A stretch of DNA of 64,000 nucleotides, taken from Emergencia sp. (GTDB taxonomy: Bacteria > Bacillota > Clostridia > Peptostreptococcales > Anaerovoracaceae). Each line of letters starts with the position of its first letter. Position 1 is the first letter of the stretch. The notes under the pieces were generated by a model. That model did not search any database. It had not been told where the DNA came from and was given only the letters and a program-made list of their open reading frames with translations. The stretch is taken from positions 1 to 64,000 of the forward strand of contig JALEOD010000048.1 of assembly GCA_022767345.1 (NCBI GenBank). Reading direction: 5' to 3'. A program made the position numbers and the translations under genes. Below, piece after piece: positions 54,302-61,925 of this stretch.

Positions 54302-54330
54302 TTGAAAGAACTGTATTTTCATGTTAAACT
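54302..54330 (+). promoter_or_regulatory. Promoter predicting a leaderless mRNA for the PGI-like gene
   Basis: TTGAAA (54302-54307), 17-bp spacer, TAAACT (54325-54330), then six bases to ATG 54337. No Shine-Dalgarno. Confidence 0.5.
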
Positions 54331-54336
54331 GAACAT

Positions 54337-55443
54337 ATGAATATTATTGTTGAAACGAAGAATTTTGAAAAACTACATACGGAAGAATTGAAAGGCAAAT
54401 GCCCGGCTTGTCTGGATCAGCTTTGGGAAAGCCAATGGGTCCGCCGCTGCATAACAAGAGCAGACATGGAGCAGGCGGAGCAGCTGCAGGCTTTGGGAGA
54501 TAAAATCGCGCAGTCAAGTGATGTGACTGTGGTTTTGGCGTCGGGGCAGATGGCAAAACTGCTTCGGGCCGGTATTTCCGCAGCGGAGCCGACAGCAGAA
54601 AAGTCAAAGGCCATGGTCTTTGGCGACACTCTTTCACCGTCAGCTTATGGGGCATTGCTGCATTTTCTGGAAGGTAAATCTTTCTCGCTTCTTGCTGTGT
54701 CAGAGGGCGAAGAGAATCTGCAGTTTCGCGGCGCATACAGTGTCCTGAAACAGCAGCTTATTTCCAGCTGCGGAAAAGAGCAGGCGGCAGGCAGGATTTT
54801 TGCAATTGCGGGCAAAGAAAGCAAACTTTTGACGGCAGAAGCTGCTGAAGAGGATTATCCATTGATGACTTACCCGGAAATTCCGGCGGCATATGGCGCC
54901 GGAACCTGCGCGCTTTTGCTTCCCCTGGCCATTCAAGGTGTGGACCTGAAAGAGTATTTGTCAGGATTTTATGATATGCTGGCATCGCCGTCCTGGGATT
55001 TGGACGGTGTGGATTACGCAGTGGGGCGTGCGGCATATCAGAAAGCCTGCAGCGATGGCAATCTGAACGGTGATGACAGTTTCAGCGACAAGGAGATGGT
55101 GCTTATCTGGCAGGAACAGCTTATGGATTTGGGCCACTGGCACGGCAGGTGCAGGAGAATGCCTTCTGCGGAAACTGATCGGGAGACAGAAACAGAGCTT
55201 GTATCAGCCTTTCAGACGTTGCTCCTTATAGAGAAGGACAGTCTGGATATCATGATGCCTTACTTTGAGGGGTGTAATGAAGATGGCTCTTTAAATCTTC
55301 TGATGACAGAAGAAGCAAATCGCCGGTTTGAAAAAGCTGCCTGCGGCGTGAAGATTTCTCTGCCTCACATGGACGACTATAATTTGGGACAATTGTTCGC
55401 GTTTATGCAGTTGTCAAAGGGGATTACGGAGCAGTTAGTATAA
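54337..55443 (+). CDS. Degenerate phosphoglucose-isomerase-like (SIS fold) protein
   Basis: 368 aa. The stretch from about 90 to 215 follows glucose-6-phosphate isomerase block by block: F-G-D-T-L-S near 95, a long helix, then the strand ending L-L-A-V-S. Next are G-K-E-Q-A-A-G-R-I-F-A-I and the helix L-L-P-L-A-I-Q-G-V-D. However, the phosphate loop S-K-S-G-T-T-T-E is replaced by S-E-G-E-E-N-L-Q, and the G-G-R-Y-S motif by P-A-A-Y-G-A. It is also about 70-80 residues shorter than PGI. So it probably lacks isomerase activity and may bind a ligand or protein instead. The family call is by eye and moderately sure. ATG sits at the predicted transcription start. Confidence 0.6.
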   Translation: MNIIVETKNFEKLHTEELKGKCPACLDQLWESQWVRRCITRADMEQAEQLQALGDKIAQSSDVTVVLASGQMAKLLRAGISAAEPTAEKSKAMVFGDTLSPSAYGALLHFLEGKSFSLLAVSEGEENLQFRGAYSVLKQQLISSCGKEQAAGRIFAIAGKESKLLTAEAAEEDYPLMTYPEIPAAYGAGTCALLLPLAIQGVDLKEYLSGFYDMLASPSWDLDGVDYAVGRAAYQKACSDGNLNGDDSFSDKEMVLIWQEQLMDLGHWHGRCRRMPSAETDRETETELVSAFQTLLLIEKDSLDIMMPYFEGCNEDGSLNLLMTEEANRRFEKAACGVKISLPHMDDYNLGQLFAFMQLSKGITEQLV

Positions 55444-55494
55444 CTTTTGAATCCTAAAAAAACATGTGAGATGGGAGGGTGCTGCTTTCTTGCC

Positions 55495-55830
55495 GCACCA
55501 TTTTCTTCAAAAATGACCTGAATGGTGCACTTTTTTAAAAGATAAAAATAAAATCCGCACCATATACGGCGAAATAAGGGGTTATGGTGCGGATTCCTTT
55601 GTGCTGGATTTAAAATAAATGGGTTTGCTGGAATAAAATGGGAAACATTGGATGGTTCGACTGGCAGCTTATGTAAGTAATTTCCATGGGCATGTGAACT
55701 CTCAATAATTCTTCTATATTTTCAGTGCTTGTGCGCACCATGCCTTTTGTTTTTGGGTCATTTGGTGCAGAATTTAGATTTGCAGCAGCGCGAGACGCAC
55801 CATTACCTCATTTTTTTATCAAAATGGTGC
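55495..55830. repeat. Four-unit array of 34-bp inverted repeats, arm type GCACCAT (copy B)
   Basis: Gene-free 55444-55971. Units at 55495-55528, 55557-55590, 55735-55768 and 55797-55830: GCACCAT, exactly 20 bp, then ATGGTGC (third unit TTGGTGC). Starts 0/62/240/302, the same plan as copy A at 33710, with gaps of 28, 144 and 28 bp. The 20-bp interiors and the 144-bp middle show no clear similarity to copy A. Unit 2 arms extend to AAATCCGCACCAT / ATGGTGCGGATT. The array ends 39 bp before the hbd promoter. Confidence 0.85.
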
Positions 55831-55869
55831 GTTTTCATGGGTTTGCCATGAAATATTTAATTTGAGGGG

Positions 55870-55897
55870 TTTACTTTATTTTTTATTGTGCTATAAT
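55870..55897 (+). promoter_or_regulatory. Promoter of hbd
   Basis: TTTACT (55870-55875), 16-bp spacer, TATAAT (55892-55897). Confidence 0.75.
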
Positions 55898-55909
55898 TAG
55901 AAAAAAGGA

Positions 55910-55927
55910 AAGTTAATTTTTTAACAA
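55910..55927. promoter_or_regulatory. Candidate Rex site before hbd
   Basis: AAGTTAA-TTTT-TTAACAA contains the perfect core GTTAA-N4-TTAAC and fits the Rex consensus at 12 of 14 defined bases. It lies at about +6 to +23 of the predicted transcript, so binding would block transcription. NADH release of Rex is the usual logic for clostridial butyrate genes. Confidence 0.65.
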
Positions 55928-55971
55928 AACTTTTGAATAAAATTAACAATCATTAATAGGAGGTTATTATA

Positions 55972-56820
55972 ATGAAAAAAGTTGGTGTATTAGGAACCGG
56001 CACTATGGGCGCTGGCATCATTCAGGTACTTGCACAGAACGGATACGAGGTAGTACTGAGAGCCAGAAGACAGACTTCTGTTGACAAAGGTATCGCAACT
56101 GTAGAAAAGAATCTGGATAAGATGATCAAGAAAGAAAAGATTACTGCAGACGATAAAGCTGCTATCATGGGTAGAATTCATGGCTCCACTGATATCAGCA
56201 TTGTCAAAGACGCAGACTTGATTATCGAAGCTGCTACAGAAGATATGGAAGCAAAGAAAGCTTTATTTGCTGAACTGGATCAGCTGGTTAAGCCGGAAGC
56301 AATTATCGCTACCAACACTTCCTCCCTGTCCATTACTGAAATCGCTGCTGCAACAGGCAGACCTGACAAAGTAATCGGCATGCACTTCTTTAACCCTGTT
56401 CCTGCTATGAAATTAGTAGAAATCATTCAGGGTCTGACAACTTCTGATGAAACCAAGGCTACTATCGTAGAACTGGCAGAAAAGCTAGGCAAGACTCCGG
56501 TAGAAGTTGCTGAAGCTCCGGGATTTGTTGTAAACAGAATCCTGATTCCGATGATTAACGAAGGTATCGGCATTTTGGCTGACGGCGTTGCTGACGCAAA
56601 GGGTATCGATACTGCTATGAAGCTGGGCGCTAACCACCCGATGGGACCTCTTGAACTGGGCGATCTGATTGGTCTGGATGTATGCCTTGCTATCATGGAC
56701 GTATTATATAACGAATACGGCGATCCGAAGTACAGAGCACACGTACTTCTGAGAAAGATGGTAAGAGCCGGCAAGCTGGGAAGAAAAACTGGCATCGGTT
56801 TCTACGATTATACAAAATAA
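55972..56820 (+). CDS. hbd: 3-hydroxybutyryl-CoA dehydrogenase
   Basis: 282 aa. Reduces acetoacetyl-CoA to 3-hydroxybutyryl-CoA with NAD(P)H in the butyrate pathway. The Rossmann motif G-x-G-x-M-G is at 8-13. Catalytic His138 and Glu150 are in G-M-H-F-F-N-P and M-K-L-V-E. The C-terminal helical dimer domain (about 185-282) has [15 protein letters not shown] lies before the ATG. Stand-alone gene, not in a crt-bcd-etf cluster here. Linked to the CoA-transferase at 42204 by a similarly placed Rex-like site. Confidence 0.97.
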   Translation: MKKVGVLGTGTMGAGIIQVLAQNGYEVVLRARRQTSVDKGIATVEKNLDKMIKKEKITADDKAAIMGRIHGSTDISIVKDADLIIEAATEDMEAKKALFAELDQLVKPEAIIATNTSSLSITEIAAATGRPDKVIGMHFFNPVPAMKLVEIIQGLTTSDETKATIVELAEKLGKTPVEVAEAPGFVVNRILIPMINEGIGILADGVADAKGIDTAMKLGANHPMGPLELGDLIGLDVCLAIMDVLYNEYGDPKYRAHVLLRKMVRAGKLGRKTGIGFYDYTK

Positions 56821-56837
56821 ACATCATACATGTATGC

Positions 56838-56874
56838 AAAACGGCTGCGGGCAGGATGTCCGCGGCCGTTTTTT
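56838..56874 (+). terminator. Terminator after hbd
   Basis: AAAACGGCTGCGG / CCGCGGCCGTTTT stem followed by further T. Confidence 0.92.
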
Positions 56875-57082
56875 CGACTTATATTGCGCAATTATTTCAA
56901 AAAAATACCCTTTTCATTGGTTTCACATTGTATTATAATGAAATTAGAGTTTTCGTCTTTTGATGGTAAGGGCTTTGTTTTTTCAGAAAGCCGCATCTTA
57001 AACGTTTCACCTTAGTATACAATTTTCAATTAGAGTTATTATCATACACAGAAAGGAACGGACCGCTGGGTCTGGTTATTAC

Positions 57083-58738
57083 ATGCCAAGAAAGAAATTA
57101 GAAGAAGTACAGAACACAGAGTTACAGACAGCAGAAGCAAAACCTGTAAAGAGAAGAGGTCGTCCGCCCAAAGCGGAGACGATAGCGAAAAGAGCTAAGG
57201 AGGCAGCACAGGCTGCGGAGATGGCTGAGTCTGCGACTGAAACTACAGCAAAAGCTGCAGCTGTGGAAAACCTGCCGCAGGGGCAGGCGGAAGAGACTGC
57301 CGCAGAGGTAAAACCGGTCAAGAGAAGGGGCCGCCCGCCAAAGGCGGAAACGCTGGCGAAAAGAGCGCAGCAAGAAGCAACTTTGCAGGCTGCACCACAG
57401 GCGGCATCGCAAGAAACATCGCAGCGGGCAGCAGAAACTGAACTGAATATGGAACCGGAAAGGATAGAAGTGTCTGAAACTGCGCAGGAACAGGAAAGGA
57501 CTTTGCAGACGGAGACGGCACAGACCCAGGAAGCGGCAGGAGGGGAAGAGTACCAGCAGCTTCGTGAGGAATCCCATGGGATGCGCAGAAAGAACCCTTC
57601 CCACAAGGAACAGGAACGCCCGGAGGTAGAAGGTATCCTGGAAATCGCCGAAGGCGGTTTCGGATTTTTGCGTTTCAACAATTTCCTGACCAGCGACAGA
57701 GACGTATATGTTTCGCCGACGCAGATTAGAAGATTCAACTTAAAGACAGGCGATTTAATTAAAGGAATTTCCAGGCTGCCCAATGAAGGCGAGCGGTTTG
57801 GAGCTTTGCTGTACGTGCTGACGGTCAACGGCGACGAACCGGGTGTGGCTATGCGCAGACCGGACTTTGAGGATTTGACGCCGATTTTTCCAAGGGAAAG
57901 ACTGACCTTAGAAGACCGGAGTAAAGATCTTGCTATGCGTCTTATCGACTTGATTGCGCCAATCGGAAAAGGACAGAGAGGTCTGATTGTGGCGCCGCCG
58001 AAAGCCGGTAAGACGACCCTGCTGAAGAGTATTGCCAATAATATAGAGAAAAAACATCCGGAAGTGGAGATGATTGTGCTTCTCATTGACGAAAGACCGG
58101 AGGAAGTGACCGACATGAAACGGTCTTTAACCGGCGGCGAGGTAATTTATTCCACTTTCGACGAAATGCCCCAGCATCACGTAAAAGTTGCGGAGATGGT
58201 TCTTGCCAGAGCCCAGCGCCTTGCGGAGCACGGCAAAGATGTGGTGATTCTGCTGGACAGCATTACCAGACTGGCAAGAGCGTATAACCTGGTCGTACCG
58301 GCTTCCGGAAGAACTTTGTCCGGCGGACTTGATCCGGGTGCGCTGCATAAACCGAAGAAATTTTTCGGAGCGGCAAGAAATATCGAAGAGGGCGGCAGCA
58401 TTACCATTTTGGCGACAGCGCTGGTTGAAACAGGAAGCCGCATGGATGATGTTATATTTGAAGAATTTAAGGGTACAGGTAATATGGAAGTGCATCTGGA
58501 TAGAAAGCTGTCCGAGAAGAGAATCTTCCCTGCCATCGACTTGAACAAATCAGGAACTCGTAAGGAAGATCTGCTGATGACGCAGGATGAGCTGGAGGCA
58601 ATTTGGGCCATGAGAAGAGCCCTTGCAAACAGTCCGGTGCAGGAAGTGACAGAGACGATTATAGACAATCTGGCCCACACCAGAAATAACGAGAATTTTA
58701 TCCAGATTATAAAGAAGATTTTTATGCAGCATAGATAG
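57083..58738 (+). CDS. rho: Transcription termination factor Rho with N-terminal AT-hook extension
   Basis: 551 aa against about 420-430 for typical Rho. The RNA-binding cold-shock domain (about 180-250, G-F-G-F-L-R-F) and RecA-like motor (P-loop A-P-P-K-A-G-K-T near 309, [17 protein letters not shown]) are complete. The first about 175 residues are low-complexity Ala/Glu/Gln/Thr with two copies of K-R-R-G-R-P-P-K (23-30 and 80-87), AT-hook motifs that bind DNA or RNA minor grooves, and no usual Rho_N helix bundle. The ATG has no close Shine-Dalgarno (AAAGGA is about 25 bp upstream), so translation start or autoregulation may be unusual. Confidence 0.95.
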   Translation: MPRKKLEEVQNTELQTAEAKPVKRRGRPPKAETIAKRAKEAAQAAEMAESATETTAKAAAVENLPQGQAEETAAEVKPVKRRGRPPKAETLAKRAQQEATLQAAPQAASQETSQRAAETELNMEPERIEVSETAQEQERTLQTETAQTQEAAGGEEYQQLREESHGMRRKNPSHKEQERPEVEGILEIAEGGFGFLRFNNFLTSDRDVYVSPTQIRRFNLKTGDLIKGISRLPNEGERFGALLYVLTVNGDEPGVAMRRPDFEDLTPIFPRERLTLEDRSKDLAMRLIDLIAPIGKGQRGLIVAPPKAGKTTLLKSIANNIEKKHPEVEMIVLLIDERPEEVTDMKRSLTGGEVIYSTFDEMPQHHVKVAEMVLARAQRLAEHGKDVVILLDSITRLARAYNLVVPASGRTLSGGLDPGALHKPKKFFGAARNIEEGGSITILATALVETGSRMDDVIFEEFKGTGNMEVHLDRKLSEKRIFPAIDLNKSGTRKEDLLMTQDELEAIWAMRRALANSPVQEVTETIIDNLAHTRNNENFIQIIKKIFMQHR

Positions 58739-58747
58739 AGGTTCATT

Positions 58748-59827
58748 ATGGATTTAAGTAAGATTTTTTTGAAGGACGCATGCCCGACCCCCGTTGGCGG
58801 ACAGGCGGTCATGGAGGGAATTATGATGAAAGGCCTGTCGCGGACTGCGGTTGCGGTGCGGCTGCCTGACGGACGAATTCACATGAAGACTGAGCCCAAC
58901 AAGAAAATGGGAAAATGGACAAAGATTCCTATTATCAGAGGCGTGGTCACTTTTGTCATGTCCCTGGTGCAGGGCACGGGTATTTTGATGTACTCTGCCG
59001 ATGTGCTGGAGGCCAGCTGGTCCAGCGATGAAAATGTTGAAGAGGACAAGATGGAAGCGTGGCTGAACAAACACTTCGGCGAAAAGGGCGCATGGAATCT
59101 GATGATTTATCTTTCCGTGATTCTGGCCCTTGCGATGACTATTGGGCTGTTCATTCTGCTTCCGACGGTGGTGACAAATCTATTGCAGCCGATTATCGAC
59201 AGCGACTTTGCTTTCAACTTGATTGAAGGCGTCATGAGAATTGGAATTTTTGTAGTTTATCTGGCGCTGATCAGCCAGATGAAGGATATTAAGACGGTGT
59301 TCCAATATCACGGAGCGGAACACAAGTGTATTCACTGTTTTGAGAACAACCTAGAACTGACTCCTGCCAATGCGCAGCAGTTCTATACCCTGCATCCGAG
59401 GTGCGGAACCAGTTTTCTGCTCTTTGTCATGGTAATCAGCTTTGTGCTTCATCTGTTCCTTGGCTGGCCGGATCTGGTACTCCGGGTTGTGTCAAGACTG
59501 CTGCTGGTGCCGGTGGTTGCGGGACTTTCCTATGAACTTTTGAAGTGGGCGGGAAGAAGCGACAGCTGGATTGTTAAAATTCTCAGTCTGCCGGGTCTGT
59601 ATCTGCAGAAACTGACCACAAAGAACCCATCGGACGATCAGCTGGAAGTCGCAATTTGCGCCATGAAAGCGGTTATGGTGCCGGAGGATACCCCATATTT
59701 TGAGGGCATCTGCGACCTTGAAGGAAATTTGATAGAAGAGCATAAGATAGAGAGAAAGAGCAAAGAGAAGGAGCCGACTAAGCAAGACGCTGCGAGGGAG
59801 GCTTTAGAGGTGTTAAAAGAGGAGTAG
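58748..59827 (+). CDS. yqhQ: DUF1385 family membrane protein YqhQ
   Basis: 359 aa with four or five membrane helices (about 60-80, 115-140, 160-180, 215-260). Family blocks G-G-Q-A-V-M-E-G-I-M-M-K at the N-terminus and Y-H-G-A-E-H-K-x-I are present, with H-P-R-C-G-T-S-F-L after them. The conserved His/Glu/Cys residues suggest a metalloenzyme; function is unproven. It sits between rho and prmC, as in many Clostridia. The charged C-terminal tail is soluble. Confidence 0.93.
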   Translation: MDLSKIFLKDACPTPVGGQAVMEGIMMKGLSRTAVAVRLPDGRIHMKTEPNKKMGKWTKIPIIRGVVTFVMSLVQGTGILMYSADVLEASWSSDENVEEDKMEAWLNKHFGEKGAWNLMIYLSVILALAMTIGLFILLPTVVTNLLQPIIDSDFAFNLIEGVMRIGIFVVYLALISQMKDIKTVFQYHGAEHKCIHCFENNLELTPANAQQFYTLHPRCGTSFLLFVMVISFVLHLFLGWPDLVLRVVSRLLLVPVVAGLSYELLKWAGRSDSWIVKILSLPGLYLQKLTTKNPSDDQLEVAICAMKAVMVPEDTPYFEGICDLEGNLIEEHKIERKSKEKEPTKQDAAREALEVLKEE

Positions 59828-59830
59828 AGA

Positions 59831-60736
59831 ATGAGCCTTTCGGTGAAAGAAATTTTAGAGATTGGCAGGAGACAGCTTGAAGAAAGCCGAATCGCTGACG
59901 CGGCAATCGACTGCAAGCTGCTGTACTGCTATTTGATGAAAATTACCAGCGCCCAGCTGATTCTGGAATACCAGAAAATTTTGCCCGACAGTCTGTGCGA
60001 TGAATATTTCGCGTTGCTGGATTTGCGGAGCAGTGGAAAGCCTCTGCAGTATATTACCGGTACGCAGGAGTTTATGGGACTGGAATTTCTCGTAAATGAA
60101 AGTGTACTGATTCCCCGCCAGGACACGGAGACACTGGTAGAGGATGCTATGGGCGTGATTGCAGAGGGAACCCTGCGGGGTGAAGCGCTTTTGGTGAAGA
60201 AAAAGAAGGACTGGGAGATACTGGATTTGTGCTGCGGCAGCGGCGCCATCGGGCTTTCCCTTGCGAAACTTTCCCGAGGTGCAAAGGTGACCTGCTCGGA
60301 TATCAGTAAGGACGCCCTTGCGGTGGCAAAGAAAAATGCCGGAAAGCTGGGGGTCAAAGTGACATTTCAGGAGGGGAATCTGCTGATTCCGTTTAAGGGT
60401 AGATTCAAGAACAAGCGGTTTGATATGATTATCTCTAATCCGCCGTACATAAAGACTTCTGTAATTCCAACGCTGCAGCGTGAGGTTCGCGACCATGAGC
60501 CTATGATGGCGCTGGACGGCGGGGCAGGTGGACTGGACTTTTACAGCCGGATTATCGCAGACGCCGCTGACTGTCTAAAAAAAGACGGCGTGCTTATGTT
60601 TGAAATCGGACACGACCAAAGGGAGGCAGTTTGCGGGCTCATCGAGGAAACAGAAAAATTTGTCAATGTGACCTGTCTGCAGGATTTGGCGGGACGGGAC
60701 AGAATTGTAGCAGCAGTGCTGAAAGGGAAGAAATAA
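59831..60736 (+). CDS. prmC: Peptide chain release factor N5-glutamine methyltransferase
   Basis: 301 aa. Methylates the GGQ glutamine of RF1 and RF2 with SAM. A helical N-terminal RF-binding domain (1-85) with L-I-P-R-Q-D-T-E-T-L-V, then SAM motif L-D-L-C-C-G-S-G-A-I-G and the catalytic N-P-P-Y. GAGGAG lies in the end of yqhQ, 3 bp before the start. The usual next gene, prfA, does not follow. Confidence 0.96.
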   Translation: MSLSVKEILEIGRRQLEESRIADAAIDCKLLYCYLMKITSAQLILEYQKILPDSLCDEYFALLDLRSSGKPLQYITGTQEFMGLEFLVNESVLIPRQDTETLVEDAMGVIAEGTLRGEALLVKKKKDWEILDLCCGSGAIGLSLAKLSRGAKVTCSDISKDALAVAKKNAGKLGVKVTFQEGNLLIPFKGRFKNKRFDMIISNPPYIKTSVIPTLQREVRDHEPMMALDGGAGGLDFYSRIIADAADCLKKDGVLMFEIGHDQREAVCGLIEETEKFVNVTCLQDLAGRDRIVAAVLKGKK

Positions 60737-60773
60737 GAGGATTGCAGAAAACTTTGCGAAGGAGCGTAGCGTG

Positions 60774-61268
60774 ATGGATTTAACAGTCAGAAACGGCAGG
60801 CTGTCGGATTTAGACAGAGTTTGGGAAATCGAAAAACAGGCATTTCCGCCGGCAGAGGCGGCTTTGCGGGAGACATATGAGTATCGTTTAAGGAATATCA
60901 GCGACTGGTTCTTTGTGGGAGAGCTGGACGGTGAGATTGTCAGCGCGGTAGTGGGACGATTGACGACCCAGGACGTGTTTTCCGATGCCCTTTATGAGAA
61001 CGTTCCCCTTGAAGAGGGACCGTATTTTGCGATTCTATCAGTGTTGACAGCAGATGAACACAGAAAGAAAGGCTTTGCGGGGCAGATTTTAAATGATAGC
61101 CTTGAGGCGGCAAAGGAAGCTGGCCTTAGAGGGGCAACCTTGGCATGCAAAGATTATTTGATTGCATATTACGAAAAGTTCGGCTTTGAGAAAGTCGGTG
61201 TGTCGGAGTCGGCCCATGGCGGCGCTGTTTGGAATGATATGCGGCTTGATTTTGCGAAAATAGATTGA
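60774..61268 (+). CDS. GNAT family N-acetyltransferase
   Basis: 164 aa. One GNAT fold with the acetyl-CoA loop H-R-K-K-G-F-A-G (V-L-T-A-D-E-H-R-K-K-G) near 94-107 and a C-terminal Y-Y-E-K-F-G-F strand. Resembles the arylalkylamine/AANAT-like subgroup; substrate unknown. GGAG at 60761 fits ATG 60774; a GTG at 60771 is a possible alternative. Last gene of the rho-yqhQ-prmC run. Confidence 0.9.
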   Translation: MDLTVRNGRLSDLDRVWEIEKQAFPPAEAALRETYEYRLRNISDWFFVGELDGEIVSAVVGRLTTQDVFSDALYENVPLEEGPYFAILSVLTADEHRKKGFAGQILNDSLEAAKEAGLRGATLACKDYLIAYYEKFGFEKVGVSESAHGGAVWNDMRLDFAKID

Positions 61269-61280
61269 AGAAACAAATAT

Positions 61281-61378
61281 TACACCCTATCGGGTATATT
61301 TTTCGTGATAAAAGAAAAAATATACCCGATAGGGTGTAATTTTAAAAAATAGGTTGAAAATATACCCGATAGGGTGTA
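61281..61378. promoter_or_regulatory. Three 18-bp operators at exactly 40-bp spacing before hipB
   Basis: TATACCCGATAGGGTGTA at 61321-61338 and 61361-61378, and its reverse complement at 61281-61298; all three are identical. Copies 1 and 2 form a long inverted repeat. Copy 3 overlaps the spacer and -10 of a promoter (TTGAAA 61354, 17 bp, TAGTAT 61377-61382). The 40-bp period suits looping by HipB dimers. Confidence 0.85.
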
Positions 61379-61388
61379 GTATATAAAT

Positions 61389-61589
61389 ATGAATAGACTT
61401 GGGAATTATATAAAACAAGAAAGAAAAAAGTTAGGATTGACGCAAGAGGAATTTGCTATGCGATCGGGTCTTGGACTGCGTTTCGTCAGAGAGTTGGAGC
61501 AGGGGAAGGAAACTGTACGACTTGACAAGGTAAATCAGGCCCTTGCGATGTTTGGCATGGAAGCAATGCCTGTTAAGAAGGAGAAATAA
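61389..61589 (+). CDS. hipB: HipB-like HTH antitoxin/repressor
   Basis: 66 aa, an almost pure HTH_3 domain (G-L-T-Q-E-E-F-A-M-R-S-G at 16-27, recognition helix R-F-V-R-E-L-E). The first gene of a three-gene set with only 1-2 bp between genes. ATG lies exactly six bases after the predicted -10 with no Shine-Dalgarno, so the mRNA is probably leaderless. Expected to bind the three operators upstream together with its partners. Confidence 0.88.
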   Translation: MNRLGNYIKQERKKLGLTQEEFAMRSGLGLRFVRELEQGKETVRLDKVNQALAMFGMEAMPVKKEK

Positions 61590-61590
61590 A

Positions 61591-61923
61591 ATGTCATCAG
61601 AGTATCGAAAGGCATATGTATATATCCAGAATCAGTATGCAGGCGTGTTGGCAGAAACAGAGGAGGGGTATACTTTTTCTTATGATGATGAATATAGAAA
61701 CAAGGAAAATGCAGTGGCAGTCAGCTTGACGTTACCATTAAGTGATAAGAGTTATAATGCCACAATGTTATTTCCTTTTTTTGACGGCCTTGTTCCGGAA
61801 GGATGGCTCCTTGATATTGCAAGCCGAAATTGGAAAATCAATGTGAACGATAGATTTGGACTATTGCTTTTAACTTGTAAGGATTGTATCGGTGATGTGT
61901 CAATCAGAACGGAGAAGGAATAG
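61591..61923 (+). CDS. hipS: HipS-like protein (separate N-terminal subdomain of HipA)
   Basis: 110 aa. Matches the N-subdomain-1 region of HipA: a beta-rich start with V-G/A-G-V-L-A-E and later L-P-L, F-F-D-G-L-V-P-E-G-W and a closing G-D-V-S-I segment. In the E. coli O127 HipBST system this piece is a separate antitoxin that neutralises the kinase HipT. AAGGAG in the end of hipB serves ATG 61591; the longer ORF from 61543 is rejected. Confidence 0.8.
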   Translation: MSSEYRKAYVYIQNQYAGVLAETEEGYTFSYDDEYRNKENAVAVSLTLPLSDKSYNATMLFPFFDGLVPEGWLLDIASRNWKINVNDRFGLLLLTCKDCIGDVSIRTEKE

Positions 61924-61925
61924 AA

